A stretch of 64,000 nucleotides of DNA from Campylobacter concisus (GTDB lineage: Bacteria > Campylobacterota > Campylobacteria > Campylobacterales > Campylobacteraceae), in NCBI RefSeq assembly GCF_003049705.1, contig NZ_PIRF01000002.1, forward strand, positions 1 through 64,000. The letters are read 5' to 3'. Below, piece by piece: positions 1 to 7,689 of the stretch. Numbering within the stretch: the stretch's first letter is position 1; each line of letters opens with the position of its first letter. The notes below the pieces were generated by a model. That model had not been told where the DNA came from. It ran no database searches and saw nothing but the letters and a program-made list of their open reading frames with translations. Position numbers and translations under genes: made by a program.

Positions 1-358
1 CTAAAGCTTCTTGTGCTTTTAGGAAGTGGGTGGTTAAGAGAGTTTCGATCTTGCCACCAAGCGGGCAAGCTTTGGGTGAGTCAGAGTGGATCTTGAAAAG
101 TTTTTCTTTATTATTTACTGCTTTAAAAATTTGAAGGAGGGTTATATCTTTTGGCTCTTTTGCAAGACTCACACCACCAACTCCAGCTACGACATTCACG
201 AGTCCTGCAGCCTTTAGAGTGCCAAGCAGACGCCTAACTATGACCGGATTTGTGTTTATACTACCTGCTATAAATTCGCTCGTGACTTTCTCGTCTTTGA
301 AAAAACAAGCTGCTAAGACTACATGAATCGCGATTGAAAACTTAATCCCTACTTGCAC
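1..358 (-). CDS. Rrf2-family transcriptional regulator (3' end cut by window edge)
   Basis: The minus-strand frame stays open from a GTG at 358 to the window edge, about 119 residues. It begins VQVGIKFSIAIHVV and contains a winged-helix segment with TNPVIVRRLLGTLKAAGLV, followed by GVGGVSLAK and DITLLQIFKAV. These are typical of Rrf2 regulators (IscR/NsrR/YwnA group). AAGGAC lies 5 bases before the GTG and a TATAAT lies at 382-387, so it has its own promoter. One cysteine sits near residue 18 and another in SPKACPLGG; whether a full Fe-S cysteine set exists cannot be judged because the C-terminus is missing. The next gene upstream is a YwnB-like NAD(P)-binding protein, the same pairing as ywnA-ywnB in Bacillus. 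The Rrf2 family call is firm; the ligand is unknown. Confidence 0.85.
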   Translation of the reverse strand, partial: MQVGIKFSIAIHVVLAACFFKDEKVTSEFIAGSINTNPVIVRRLLGTLKAAGLVNVVAGVGGVSLAKEPKDITLLQIFKAVNNKEKLFKIHSDSPKACPLGGKIETLLTTHFLKAQEAL

Positions 359-381
359 AATCGTCCTTGAAATTTTTTCTG

Positions 382-387
382 ATTATA
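382..387 (-). promoter_or_regulatory. -10 element of the Rrf2 regulator gene
   Basis: A perfect TATAAT on the minus strand lies 23 bases before the GTG start, with AAGGAC in between. No clear -35 is seen, which is normal for Campylobacter sigma70 promoters. It makes the regulator at least partly independent of the reductase gene upstream. Confidence 0.6.
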
Positions 388-473
388 CTTTAAATTTTTA
401 CTAAAAACAGTTTATTTTCAGTTTGGATTTGACAAGCCGACTTTTTGTGCCAGCTATGTCAGATCTATAATTT

Positions 474-1109
474 TTATGCTCGCTCGCTAACTGCTGTGAA
501 GCGTTTTTGTATAAATTTTTTGTTTTTTAGCTCGTCTATGATCGCAAGCGCAAGGTCTGCATAACTTATATAACTCTCATTTTTTGAGTTTAAGATGAGA
601 TTATCTCCACCAAGCACGTATTTGCCAGTACGAGCACCATTTGCGTCGTAGTCGCCTGCTGGGCTTACGTATGTCCAAAGCAAATCGCTCCTATCTTTTA
701 GCTCAAAATAAGACTCCGCAGTCGCCTTTGCCACACCCATATACGCAGCCGGGAAGCCTGGCGTATCCATGAGCATAGTGCCCTTGTCATCAACAAATAA
801 CGTACCAGCGCCGCCAACTACGATGAGCCTTGTACTAGTGCCTTCTAGTAAATTTATAAGGTGAGTGGCCACTTTTTTGTGAAGCGCAAAGGTATCTGGC
901 GTCCACGCTGCAAATGCACTGATCACTGCGTCAAAGCCAGCCAGATCAGTCTTTGTAAGCTCGAAAATATCTTTATAAACGACCTTTACGCTTTTGTTTT
1001 TATACTCTTTATTTCTAACGATCGCTGTGACGTCGTAACCTTGTTTTATGGCCTCATTTACTAAATTTGCACCGCTTTTGCCGTTTGCGCCTATGATTGC
1101 TATTTTCAT
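474..1109 (-). CDS. NAD(P)H-binding protein, YwnB-like atypical SDR
   Basis: 211 residues. The N-terminus MKIAIIGANGKSGANLV is a Rossmann nucleotide-binding strand with the GxNGxxG pattern of atypical short-chain dehydrogenases (NmrA/YwnB, COG2910). Later segments such as LIVVGGAGTLFVDD and WTYVSPAGD fit the same family. No classical YxxxK catalytic pair is evident, so it may be a redox sensor or quinone reductase rather than a sugar or steroid dehydrogenase. AAAGGAG stands 6 bases before the ATG. It lies 30 bases downstream of the cupin gene on the same strand and is probably co-transcribed with it from the consensus promoter near 1580. The substrate is unknown. Confidence 0.85.
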   Translation of the reverse strand: MKIAIIGANGKSGANLVNEAIKQGYDVTAIVRNKEYKNKSVKVVYKDIFELTKTDLAGFDAVISAFAAWTPDTFALHKKVATHLINLLEGTSTRLIVVGGAGTLFVDDKGTMLMDTPGFPAAYMGVAKATAESYFELKDRSDLLWTYVSPAGDYDANGARTGKYVLGGDNLILNSKNESYISYADLALAIIDELKNKKFIQKRFTAVSERA

Positions 1110-1139
1110 TATTTCTCCTTTAAATTTTGTTTTTAAATT

Positions 1140-1514
1140 TTACAGCCAGCTTGGCTTTACGTCATCAACTATCACGCCGTCACTCATTGTGTATTGCTCT
1201 AGGCTACCGCGTTTTGTCTGGATACAGATCATTTTGATGCCGTTTTTGCCAGCTTTAAAGCACCTTTTGCCCTCTGGATCTATGCGTACCGCATCTCCTT
1301 TGCTTACTTTTAGCACCTCACCGTCGATGAAAAGCTCACCCTCACCCTCTAGGATGATGTAAAGCTCCTCGTTTTGCTTATGTGCATGGACAAATGGCAC
1401 GCTCACATTTGCTGGAAGCTCGTTTATAGATACCTCACAGCCGCTTAAATTTAAAGCCTCTTTTAGCTCGACTCTTGGCTCGTTTGCGATCTTTGCAACC
1501 TGAAAATTTTTCAT
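1140..1514 (-). CDS. Small cupin-domain protein
   Basis: 124 residues from the ATG at 1514, chosen because AAGGAG lies 7 bases before it; the longer open frame to 1595 would run through the promoter and operators. The single conserved barrel shows VPFVHAHKQNEELYIILEGEG (cupin motif 1, two His and one Glu as likely metal ligands) and GDAVRIDPEGKRCF (motif 2). Length fits single-domain cupins of the ManC/quercetinase-like fold. The reaction is not predictable; binding of a metal and a small oxidised or aromatic compound is common in the family. With the YwnB-like reductase and Rrf2 regulator downstream it may belong to a stress or electrophile response, which is inference from context only. Confidence 0.85.
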   Translation of the reverse strand: MKNFQVAKIANEPRVELKEALNLSGCEVSINELPANVSVPFVHAHKQNEELYIILEGEGELFIDGEVLKVSKGDAVRIDPEGKRCFKAGKNGIKMICIQTKRGSLEQYTMSDGVIVDDVKPSWL

Positions 1515-1533
1515 TTTGTTCTCCTTATTTTTT

Positions 1534-1556
1534 GTTGTAATATTTTTATTTACAAC
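1534..1556. promoter_or_regulatory. Operator-like inverted repeat, copy 1
   Basis: GTTGTAA at 1534-1540 and TTACAAC at 1550-1556 form a perfect 7-bp inverted repeat with a 9-base spacer. It lies between the -10 and the ribosome site of the cupin gene. The second copy with identical core and spacer is at 1581-1607, 49 bases away centre to centre. Confidence 0.65.
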
Positions 1557-1566
1557 TGATGAGTGA

Positions 1567-1595
1567 AGTATAATAATTTTTTGTTGTAATGTCAA
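1567..1595 (-). promoter_or_regulatory. Consensus sigma70 promoter of the cupin operon
   Basis: On the minus strand TTGACA (1590-1595) is followed by exactly 17 bases and then TATACT (1567-1572). A near-perfect -35 is unusual in Campylobacter, whose promoters usually lack it. The -35 sits inside one operator palindrome and the other palindrome lies downstream of the -10, so a strong promoter kept off by a repressor is the natural reading. Confidence 0.8.
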
Positions 1596-1607
1596 TAGTT
1601 ACAACAA
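1581..1607. promoter_or_regulatory. Operator-like inverted repeat, copy 2
   Basis: TTGTTGTAA at 1581-1589 and TTACAACAA at 1599-1607 are perfect inverted arms around a 9-base spacer that contains the -35 TTGACA. With flanking T and A tracts the pairing extends to 12 bp per arm. The layout (two dyads flanking the core promoter) suits a dimeric winged-helix repressor of HxlR or MarR type; the cognate protein is not identifiable here. Confidence 0.7.
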
Positions 1608-1664
1608 AAATTTTTCAAAATTTATAAATTTTGGCTAGAATTCGCGAAAATTTTAGGATTAAAT

Positions 1665-2549
1665 TTGCAAAATAACGCCTTTAAAACGCTAAAGAGCATA
1701 GCGACCGAGCACAATAAAAATCTCATTTTGACCTTTACTTTGGTGCTAGCAGAGAACGGACTTTTTCTAGCATACCCAATATTTGCGGGCTTTGCGATCA
1801 ATGCAATCATGCAAGGAAATACGTTAAATGCTCTCATTTACGCACTTTTTGTGCTCATAGCGTGGCTTGTAGGAGCCATTAGGCGCCGCGTGGATACGCA
1901 AGTTTTTGCAAATATCTACGCAAAGCTTGCTGTAAATGTCATCATGAATGAAAAACAAAATGCCAAAGACGACTCCGCCATTATCGCCAGAGTAGCGCTC
2001 TCGCGAGAGTTTGTAAATTTCTTTGAGACGCATTTTCCTATGTTTTTTACATCGGTTATTTCGATCATCGGCTCAGCGTTTATGCTCATATTTGTCGAGC
2101 CAAAGGTCGCTGTGGCGTGCTTTGCCGTGATGATCACTTTTCTTATATTTTTGCCAAGATATATCAAGAAAAATGACGACCTTTATCTTCGCTTAAATGA
2201 CCGCTTAGAAAAAGAGGCAAAGGTGATAGGTGTTTTTAATAAAAGCACGCTAAATAGGCACTACGACGTCGTTTCTAAATTTCGTATAGCGATCTCAAAC
2301 AGGGAGGCGATGAGCTATTTTATCATCGGCATTAGCGCTTCACTGCTCTTTTTGGTGGCGATAATAGTGCTAAGCTCGCAGCAGACAAATGCCGGCCACA
2401 TCTACTCTGTGATGACCTATATATGGAATTTCGTCATCAGCCTTGACGACTCGCCAAAGCTCATCGAGGAATTTTCAAATTTAAAAGATATCGGCAAGAG
2501 GATCGATGCCCAAAAGAAGGACAATGATGCACAACAAGAGCGTTCTTAG
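1665..2549 (+). CDS. ABC-transporter-type six-TM protein without an ATPase domain
   Basis: 294 residues from a TTG start with AGGATT 4 bases upstream. About six hydrophobic segments (for example near residues 22-45, 55-72, 128-160, 222-242) match a lone ABC exporter membrane domain (the ABC_membrane_3 type). There is no Walker A, LSGGQ or Walker B, so it cannot hydrolyse ATP alone. It ends inside the first codons of the CDF metal exporter gene, so the two are probably co-translated. A partner ATPase, if any, is not in this neighbourhood. The fold call is good, the function unknown. Confidence 0.7.
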   Translation: MQNNAFKTLKSIATEHNKNLILTFTLVLAENGLFLAYPIFAGFAINAIMQGNTLNALIYALFVLIAWLVGAIRRRVDTQVFANIYAKLAVNVIMNEKQNAKDDSAIIARVALSREFVNFFETHFPMFFTSVISIIGSAFMLIFVEPKVAVACFAVMITFLIFLPRYIKKNDDLYLRLNDRLEKEAKVIGVFNKSTLNRHYDVVSKFRIAISNREAMSYFIIGISASLLFLVAIIVLSSQQTNAGHIYSVMTYIWNFVISLDDSPKLIEEFSNLKDIGKRIDAQKKDNDAQQERS

Positions 2550-3447
2550 AAATTCATTTTTTCTAATTTTCACGTTTATGATAGTTGAGGCCGTTTTTGG
2601 CTTCGTTTCAAACTCGCTTGCGCTTATTAGCGACGCATTTCACATGCTCTCAGACGCTGCGGCTCTCTTTTTGTCGCTGGTCGCTTTTAAGATCGCAGAA
2701 AAAAGGGCAAATTTGCAAAAGACCTTTGGCTACAAAAGGGTCGAGATCATTGCTGCTTTTGTAAATGCCTCGGCTCTTGTTGCTCTAGGTATTTTTGTGA
2801 TAATTGAAGCAGTTGTGAGATTTTTTAACGAGCCGCAGATCGAAGCCAAAACGATGCTTGCTATTAGCATTTTGGGGCTTATTATAAATTTGATCGTAGC
2901 TATTTATATACATAAAAGTAGCGATATAAAAGAGAATTTAAATATAAAAGGAGCTTATCTTCATGTCCTTGGAGATACGTTTGGTTCGGTTGGAGCGATC
3001 ATTGCAGCACTAGTCATCATGAAATTTGGCCTTACGCAGGCTGATAGTATTGCAAGTATATTTGTTTCGATACTTATCATAAAAAGTGGCTTTGGCTTGC
3101 TAAAGGATAGCTTTAATATCCTTATCGAAGCCGTGCCAGTCGAGCTTAATGCGGATGAAATTTTAGCTATCATAAAAGGCGTAGATGGCGTTAGGCAGGT
3201 GCATGATCTGCATATTTGGGCGATAAGTGCCGGTTCAAATGCAATCATCGCTCATGTGGTGGTAGATGATGAGCTAAGTGTAGGTGAAATTTCAAAAATG
3301 ATAAAAGATATCGAACATGAGCTATTTCATGTTGGAATTAGTCATGTGACGCTTCAGTTTGAGAGCAAGACCATTGGGCACAAAGATGAGCTCATCTGTG
3401 AGATAAAAGGCAAAGAAGAGCATAGACACTTTGGTCACAAGCATTAA
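2524..3447 (+). CDS. Cation diffusion facilitator (CDF) metal exporter
   Basis: 307 residues, starting at the ATG at 2524 with AAGAAGGAC before it; a second ATG follows at once. It overlaps the previous gene by 26 bases. Six TM segments are visible. The metal site HxxxD appears twice, as FHMLSDA in TM2 and LHVLGDT in TM5, the ZitB/CzcD arrangement for Zn(II)/Cd(II)/Co(II) antiport. A C-terminal cytoplasmic domain contains VHDLHIWAI, also typical of CzcD-like members. The extreme C-terminus is His-rich (HRHFGHKH) and may bind metal. It exports divalent cations from the cytoplasm using the proton gradient; zinc is most likely. Confidence 0.92.
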   Translation: MMHNKSVLRNSFFLIFTFMIVEAVFGFVSNSLALISDAFHMLSDAAALFLSLVAFKIAEKRANLQKTFGYKRVEIIAAFVNASALVALGIFVIIEAVVRFFNEPQIEAKTMLAISILGLIINLIVAIYIHKSSDIKENLNIKGAYLHVLGDTFGSVGAIIAALVIMKFGLTQADSIASIFVSILIIKSGFGLLKDSFNILIEAVPVELNADEILAIIKGVDGVRQVHDLHIWAISAGSNAIIAHVVVDDELSVGEISKMIKDIEHELFHVGISHVTLQFESKTIGHKDELICEIKGKEEHRHFGHKH

Positions 3448-3527
3448 CATCGCTTTTCTTATGCAAATTTTAAATCAATTTTAGGCAAAATAAAAGTCAA
3501 AAATTTAACAAAAAAGTAAAAGAGTAA

Positions 3528-5318
3528 ATGAAAAATATTAGAAATTTTAGCATCATCGCTCACATTGACCACGGCAAAAGCACGCTTGCTGATCGCCTCA
3601 TTCAAGAGTGTGGCGCCGTTAGTGACCGTGAGATGAGCTCGCAAATCATGGACACGATGGATATAGAAAAAGAGCGTGGCATCACGATCAAAGCTCAGTC
3701 TGTCCGCCTAAACTACGCACTAAATGGGCAAAATTTTGTTCTAAATTTGATAGACACCCCAGGACACGTTGATTTTAGCTACGAGGTGAGCCGTTCTTTG
3801 GCTAGCTGCGAGGGCGCGCTACTTGTCGTGGATGCTTCTCAGGGCGTGGAGGCGCAAACCATCGCAAATGTCTATATCGCACTTGAAAACAACCTAGAGA
3901 TCATCCCAGTCATCAACAAGATCGACCTACCAGCGGCTGATCCTGCTAGGGTAAAAGACGAGATCGAGCATATCATCGGACTTGACTGCTCAGGGGCTAT
4001 CGAAGTGAGCGCAAAAACAGGCGTTGGCATAAAGGAGCTGCTTGAAGCGATCATCACGAGAATCCCTGCGCCAAATGGCGACGCAAACAAGCCTACAAAG
4101 GCGCTCATTTACGATAGTTGGTTTGACAACTACCTTGGCGCGCTTGCTCTTGTGCGTGTTTATGATGGTGAAATTTCAAAAAATGATGAAATTTTAGTCA
4201 TGGGCACGGGCAAAAAGCATATCGTGCTAGACCTCATGTATCCAAACCCTATAGCTCCGATCAAGACCAAAACGCTTAGCGCTGGCGAGGTTGGCATCGT
4301 GGTTTTGGGGCTTAAAAATGTTAGCGACGTGCAGGTGGGCGATACGGTGACGCAGGCTAGAAACCCGCTAAAAGAGCCAGTTGGCGGCTTTGAGAGGGCT
4401 AAGCCGTTTGTTTTTGCGGGACTTTATCCTATTGAAACTGATAAATTTGAAGATCTGCGTGACGCGCTGGATAAGCTAAAGCTAAATGATAGCTCCATTA
4501 GCTACGAGCCAGAGACCTCGGTCGCACTTGGATTTGGCTTTAGGGTTGGCTTTTTAGGTCTTCTTCACATGGAGGTCGTCAAAGAGAGGCTGGAGCGCGA
4601 ATTCGACCTTGATCTCATCGCCACAGCGCCGACTGTGACTTATGAAGTCATCCAAACTGATGGGCTAAATTTAAAAATTCAAAACCCAAGTCAGTTGCCA
4701 CCAGTCAATAAAATAGACTCGATCCTTGAGCCATACGTGAAAGCGACTATCATCACACCAAGCGAGTTTTTGGGCAATATCATCACACTCTTAAACAACC
4801 GCCGCGGCATACAAACAAAGATGGACTACATCACGACTGACCGCGTATTACTCGAGTATGACATACCGATGAATGAGATCGTGATGGACTTTTACGACAA
4901 GCTAAAGTCAAGCACCAAAGGCTACGCGAGCTTTGACTACGAGCCAAGCGACTACCGCGTGGGCGATCTAGTGAAGCTTGATGTCAAAGTGGCCGGCGAG
5001 ACGGTCGATGCGCTCTCTATCATCGTGCCTGAGAGCAAGGCGCAGACAAAGGGCAGGGACTTCGTAAAGGCGATGAAAGAGATCGTGCCACGTCAGCTCT
5101 TTGAGGTGGCGATACAAGCTAGCATCGGTAATAAAATAATCGCCCGAGAAACCGTAAAATCAATGGGTAAAAACGTCACAGCTAAGTGCTACGGCGGCGA
5201 CATCACGCGTAAGAGAAAGTTGCTTGAAAAGCAAAAAGAGGGTAAAAAACGTATGAAGGCGATAGGAAAGGTGAATTTGCCGCAGGAGGCGTTTTTATCC
5301 GTCCTAAAAATAGACTAA
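3528..5318 (+). CDS. lepA: Elongation factor 4 (LepA GTPase)
   Basis: 596 residues, the normal length for LepA. GTPase motifs are complete: [10 protein letters not shown] (G1), ERGITIKAQ (switch I), DTPGHVDFS (G3), NKIDLP (G4) and SAKTG (G5). The LepA-specific C-terminal domain ends with [18 protein letters not shown]. LepA binds stalled or mis-translocated ribosomes and can promote back-translocation; it also helps 30S assembly. AAAGAG precedes the ATG. It stands alone, 80 bases after the CDF gene, and is followed by a 189-base non-coding stretch with an odd repeat-like sequence. Confidence 0.98.
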   Translation: MKNIRNFSIIAHIDHGKSTLADRLIQECGAVSDREMSSQIMDTMDIEKERGITIKAQSVRLNYALNGQNFVLNLIDTPGHVDFSYEVSRSLASCEGALLVVDASQGVEAQTIANVYIALENNLEIIPVINKIDLPAADPARVKDEIEHIIGLDCSGAIEVSAKTGVGIKELLEAIITRIPAPNGDANKPTKALIYDSWFDNYLGALALVRVYDGEISKNDEILVMGTGKKHIVLDLMYPNPIAPIKTKTLSAGEVGIVVLGLKNVSDVQVGDTVTQARNPLKEPVGGFERAKPFVFAGLYPIETDKFEDLRDALDKLKLNDSSISYEPETSVALGFGFRVGFLGLLHMEVVKERLEREFDLDLIATAPTVTYEVIQTDGLNLKIQNPSQLPPVNKIDSILEPYVKATIITPSEFLGNIITLLNNRRGIQTKMDYITTDRVLLEYDIPMNEIVMDFYDKLKSSTKGYASFDYEPSDYRVGDLVKLDVKVAGETVDALSIIVPESKAQTKGRDFVKAMKEIVPRQLFEVAIQASIGNKIIARETVKSMGKNVTAKCYGGDITRKRKLLEKQKEGKKRMKAIGKVNLPQEAFLSVLKID

Positions 5319-5507
5319 TGCGTTGTCTCGCTTTGTCATACTTCGTTGTGTCTAAAATTTACTCGGTCATTACCTGCCATGGTAACTCCCATCGTAAATT
5401 TTATCCACGCCTTGTCTGACTTTGCGATACTGCCGCAGCAAGGATATTGTTTTGGTGGATAGGTCTTTGATTAAAATTTAAGTGCTAAATTTACAAAAAG
5501 GAATGCT
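5319..5507. repeat. Repeat-like non-coding element between lepA and the tautomerase gene
   Basis: These 189 bases have a higher GC content than the usual gaps and contain pieces such as TTACCTGCCATGGTAA (5-bp stem). On the minus strand an open frame reads AKSDKAWIKFTMGVTMAG and then NDRVNFRHNEV before a TGA at 5336-5338; from its internal ATG at 5392 it gives only 18 residues. It has no ribosome site. Its base use differs from the surrounding AT-rich gaps. I read it as a member of a dispersed non-coding repeat or remnant of one, but only one copy is visible here, so this is a hypothesis. Confidence 0.35.
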
Positions 5508-5738
5508 ATGCCGTTTGTGAAAATTTGCGTGACAAAAGAGGGTGATAGCCCAAGTGTGGAGCAAAAAGAGAAGATAATAAGCGGAGTTACAAAGCTAATA
5601 AGCGAAATTTTAGGTAGAAGCGCTCAAAATACCGTTGTCATTATCGATGAGATCGATACGAACAACTACGGCATTGCAGGCGAGAGCGTGAAAAATATCC
5701 GCAAAAAACAAAAAGAGCAAAAGGAAGTAAAATGCTAA
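5508..5738 (+). CDS. 4-oxalocrotonate tautomerase-family protein
   Basis: 76 residues, the size of a single tautomerase subunit. It starts MPFVKICVTKEG; Pro2 becomes the catalytic N-terminal proline after Met removal. VEQKEKIISGVTKLISEILG is the usual first helix and NTVVIIDEI the second strand. Enzymes of this fold move protons between keto and enol forms and act as hexamers; DmpI/XylH are examples, but the substrate here is unknown. AAAGGA precedes the ATG by 5 bases. Its last 7 bases overlap the start of the following lipoprotein gene, so the two are translationally coupled, an unexpected partner for a cytoplasmic tautomerase. Confidence 0.85.
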   Translation: MPFVKICVTKEGDSPSVEQKEKIISGVTKLISEILGRSAQNTVVIIDEIDTNNYGIAGESVKNIRKKQKEQKEVKC

Positions 5739-6454
5739 GAACGACATTACTAGCAGTTTTTGTAGCTATCTTTCTAACTGGCTGCGTGGCTAAAGCTAGC
5801 CTTTGTCTATCATGTGAGGGAATAGATGGTGTGCAAAGTGCGAGCATAAACAGCGAAGATAAGATGTATTTTGAAGAGGTTATGAGGATACCGGCTGATT
5901 GCAGTGCTTGTAAAGGCAGGGGCGATGGTCTTTTTATAAATGGTGTTAAATACAAAAGTGATGTAGCAATAAACTGCTGCTTAGAAAAAAACATGATCGA
6001 TACTAATGTTGGATTAAAAAAGGTTTATTTCCACAGGATCGTCGATGCTAGAAGTAGTGCAAGATCGATATATTACACAGGTGTTGAAGGAAATACTGCA
6101 GTTTTTAACTCAAACCCACGCCTTGAAGTGCTTTTTTACATGTTTTTGCAGCGTGAGTTAAATTCTCGCGGAATCGTTGTTGTCGATACTCAAACATCAC
6201 CTTATACGTACAGGCTTGATTTTAGATTTGACGAGCTTAGAGGAAGCTATTCGGGAAGTTCAGAAATTTTAAATGGACATCTAAATGGGCTTCTTATTCT
6301 TTCAAATATAAATTTCAAAAAAACATTACCTATCTCGACTAGGCACCATGTGGAGAAGCTAGAGGCTTCAGAGTCTGGTCAGTTTGACTTTTTTATCGCA
6401 CTTTTGGTTAAACAAGCCGCGATAAAAGTAGCCGATGAGATTACTAAACTTTAA
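5732..6454 (+). CDS. Cysteine-rich YajG-like lipoprotein
   Basis: 240 residues. A short signal peptide ends in the lipobox LTGC, giving lipidated Cys18. Beyond it are two CxxC pairs (Cys25/Cys28 and Cys57/Cys60) and adjacent Cys82-Cys83, unusual for an exported Campylobacter protein. The second half (about residues 125-210) has the pattern of the next gene's product: an amphipathic helix ending RELNSRG followed by strands (YRLDFRFDEL), like the YajG lipoprotein domain. It is probably anchored in the outer membrane facing the periplasm. The Cys clusters could hold zinc, form disulfides or bind a cofactor; the sequence does not decide. Overlaps the tautomerase by 7 bases. Confidence 0.7.
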   Translation: MLRTTLLAVFVAIFLTGCVAKASLCLSCEGIDGVQSASINSEDKMYFEEVMRIPADCSACKGRGDGLFINGVKYKSDVAINCCLEKNMIDTNVGLKKVYFHRIVDARSSARSIYYTGVEGNTAVFNSNPRLEVLFYMFLQRELNSRGIVVVDTQTSPYTYRLDFRFDELRGSYSGSSEILNGHLNGLLILSNINFKKTLPISTRHHVEKLEASESGQFDFFIALLVKQAAIKVADEITKL

Positions 6455-6465
6455 AAGGAAAAACG

Positions 6466-7023
6466 ATGAATAAATTTAAATTTTTAGCTATTTTTGGACT
6501 TTTTGTTTTATTTTTAACTGGTTGTGCACCAAGTCAAAGTGTTGTCGCATTTGATCCATATAAGGCTGCTGCGAGCCAGCAAAATAGCGGTTTTGAGGCC
6601 TACATAAGCGCAGTGCATGATAACCGCAAAAATAAAAGTACCATTGCTACGATCACTGATAGCAAAGGTACCGTAAAAGAATATGTCGTGCTTCAAAACG
6701 ATCTTGCTACTTATTTTAGTGATTCGCTCAAAAAAGAGCTTATGGCGCGCGGTGCAAATGTAAATGGCATGGGTGGCGTTGTAGTTGAAATTTTTATCAA
6801 CGAGTTTGAAGCAAATATGAGCGGATACGGCACTGATAATACAAAAGGTAATATTAAGATTACACTTAAGATCCAAAAAGGCGATCAAAGCATCGTTAAA
6901 AACATTTCAAATAATCAAACCAAATTTGAGTTGATTCGCATAGGTGGAGCATTTAAATCATTTTTAACTGAGATCATAAATGATGCCATCAAACGCACAG
7001 CAATTGCTATTTTAAATAGCTAA
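6466..7023 (+). CDS. YajG-like lipoprotein
   Basis: 185 residues with signal peptide and lipobox LTGC (Cys20). The mature part contains DSLKKELMARGANV followed by VVVEIFINEFEANMSG and alternating strands, the layout of YajG-type lipoproteins and homologous to the second half of the product encoded just upstream. It lacks that protein's Cys pairs. AAAGGAAAAACG precedes the ATG, 11 bases after the previous stop. The two paralogues probably work together in the periplasm. Similar tandem lipoproteins occur in other campylobacters; their role is not known to me. Confidence 0.72.
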   Translation: MNKFKFLAIFGLFVLFLTGCAPSQSVVAFDPYKAAASQQNSGFEAYISAVHDNRKNKSTIATITDSKGTVKEYVVLQNDLATYFSDSLKKELMARGANVNGMGGVVVEIFINEFEANMSGYGTDNTKGNIKITLKIQKGDQSIVKNISNNQTKFELIRIGGAFKSFLTEIINDAIKRTAIAILNS

Positions 7024-7592
7024 TGTTTTGTGCGTTTTGCAAGAGCTTTACGCTAAATACATTTTGTAAAATTTGCTCACAAATTTTAAGCGAGCCAAGC
7101 CCGATAGTAAGAGAACTAGAGGGCTTTAAAATTTATAGCTTTTACGGCTACTCTGAAATAAAAGAACTCATCCACTCCAAGCACCAAATGCACGGATATC
7201 TTATATATAAAAACTTAGCCAAATTTGCATTTAATAAATTTGCTAAAAGCTTTAGCTTTCCGGAGAAAGTCTATGCTCTGCCTATAGATGATAGAGTTCA
7301 TTTTGGCTACTCACACACGGCTATTTTGGCAAATGCACTAAGGGCTAAAAATCTAAAGCCCATATTTCATGCACTGCATGCAACCAGTAAGATCAGCTAT
7401 AGTGGTAAGGATTTACAATTTAGACAAAATAACCCAAGAAATTTTAAAATCCTAAAAAAGATCACTGCGCCAGTTATTTTGGTAGATGATATCGTAACCA
7501 CTGGCACAACGATACTTGAGGCTAAAAATACTATAGAAAAAGCTGGTGTAAAAGTACTTTTTGCTCTAGTTTTGGCTGACGCTAAATATTAA
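7023..7592 (+). CDS. ComF-like phosphoribosyltransferase-fold protein
   Basis: 189 residues. An N-terminal zinc-ribbon-like set of cysteines (C3, C6, C16, C19) precedes a phosphoribosyltransferase domain whose PRPP loop is VDDIVTTGTT. This is the ComF/GntX arrangement. ComF proteins take part in DNA uptake in naturally competent bacteria, possibly with PriA-type helicases; campylobacters are often competent, so that role is plausible. The start overlaps the lipoprotein stop (TAATG). A real link to the lipoproteins is not implied beyond co-transcription. Confidence 0.85.
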   Translation: MFCAFCKSFTLNTFCKICSQILSEPSPIVRELEGFKIYSFYGYSEIKELIHSKHQMHGYLIYKNLAKFAFNKFAKSFSFPEKVYALPIDDRVHFGYSHTAILANALRAKNLKPIFHALHATSKISYSGKDLQFRQNNPRNFKILKKITAPVILVDDIVTTGTTILEAKNTIEKAGVKVLFALVLADAKY

Positions 7593-7689
7593 ATTTTAAT
7601 TTTTCGCTCAAATCTTTTTGGCTAGAAATTTACATAGCTCTAGCAGTAATCTACTTCGTTAGCAGCAAGAGCATGCAAAAGCGATAAAT

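Noticed and set aside
1515..1595. Longer cupin product starting at 1595
   Set aside because: The extra 27 codons run through the promoter and operators; a good AAGGAG precedes the internal ATG at 1514.
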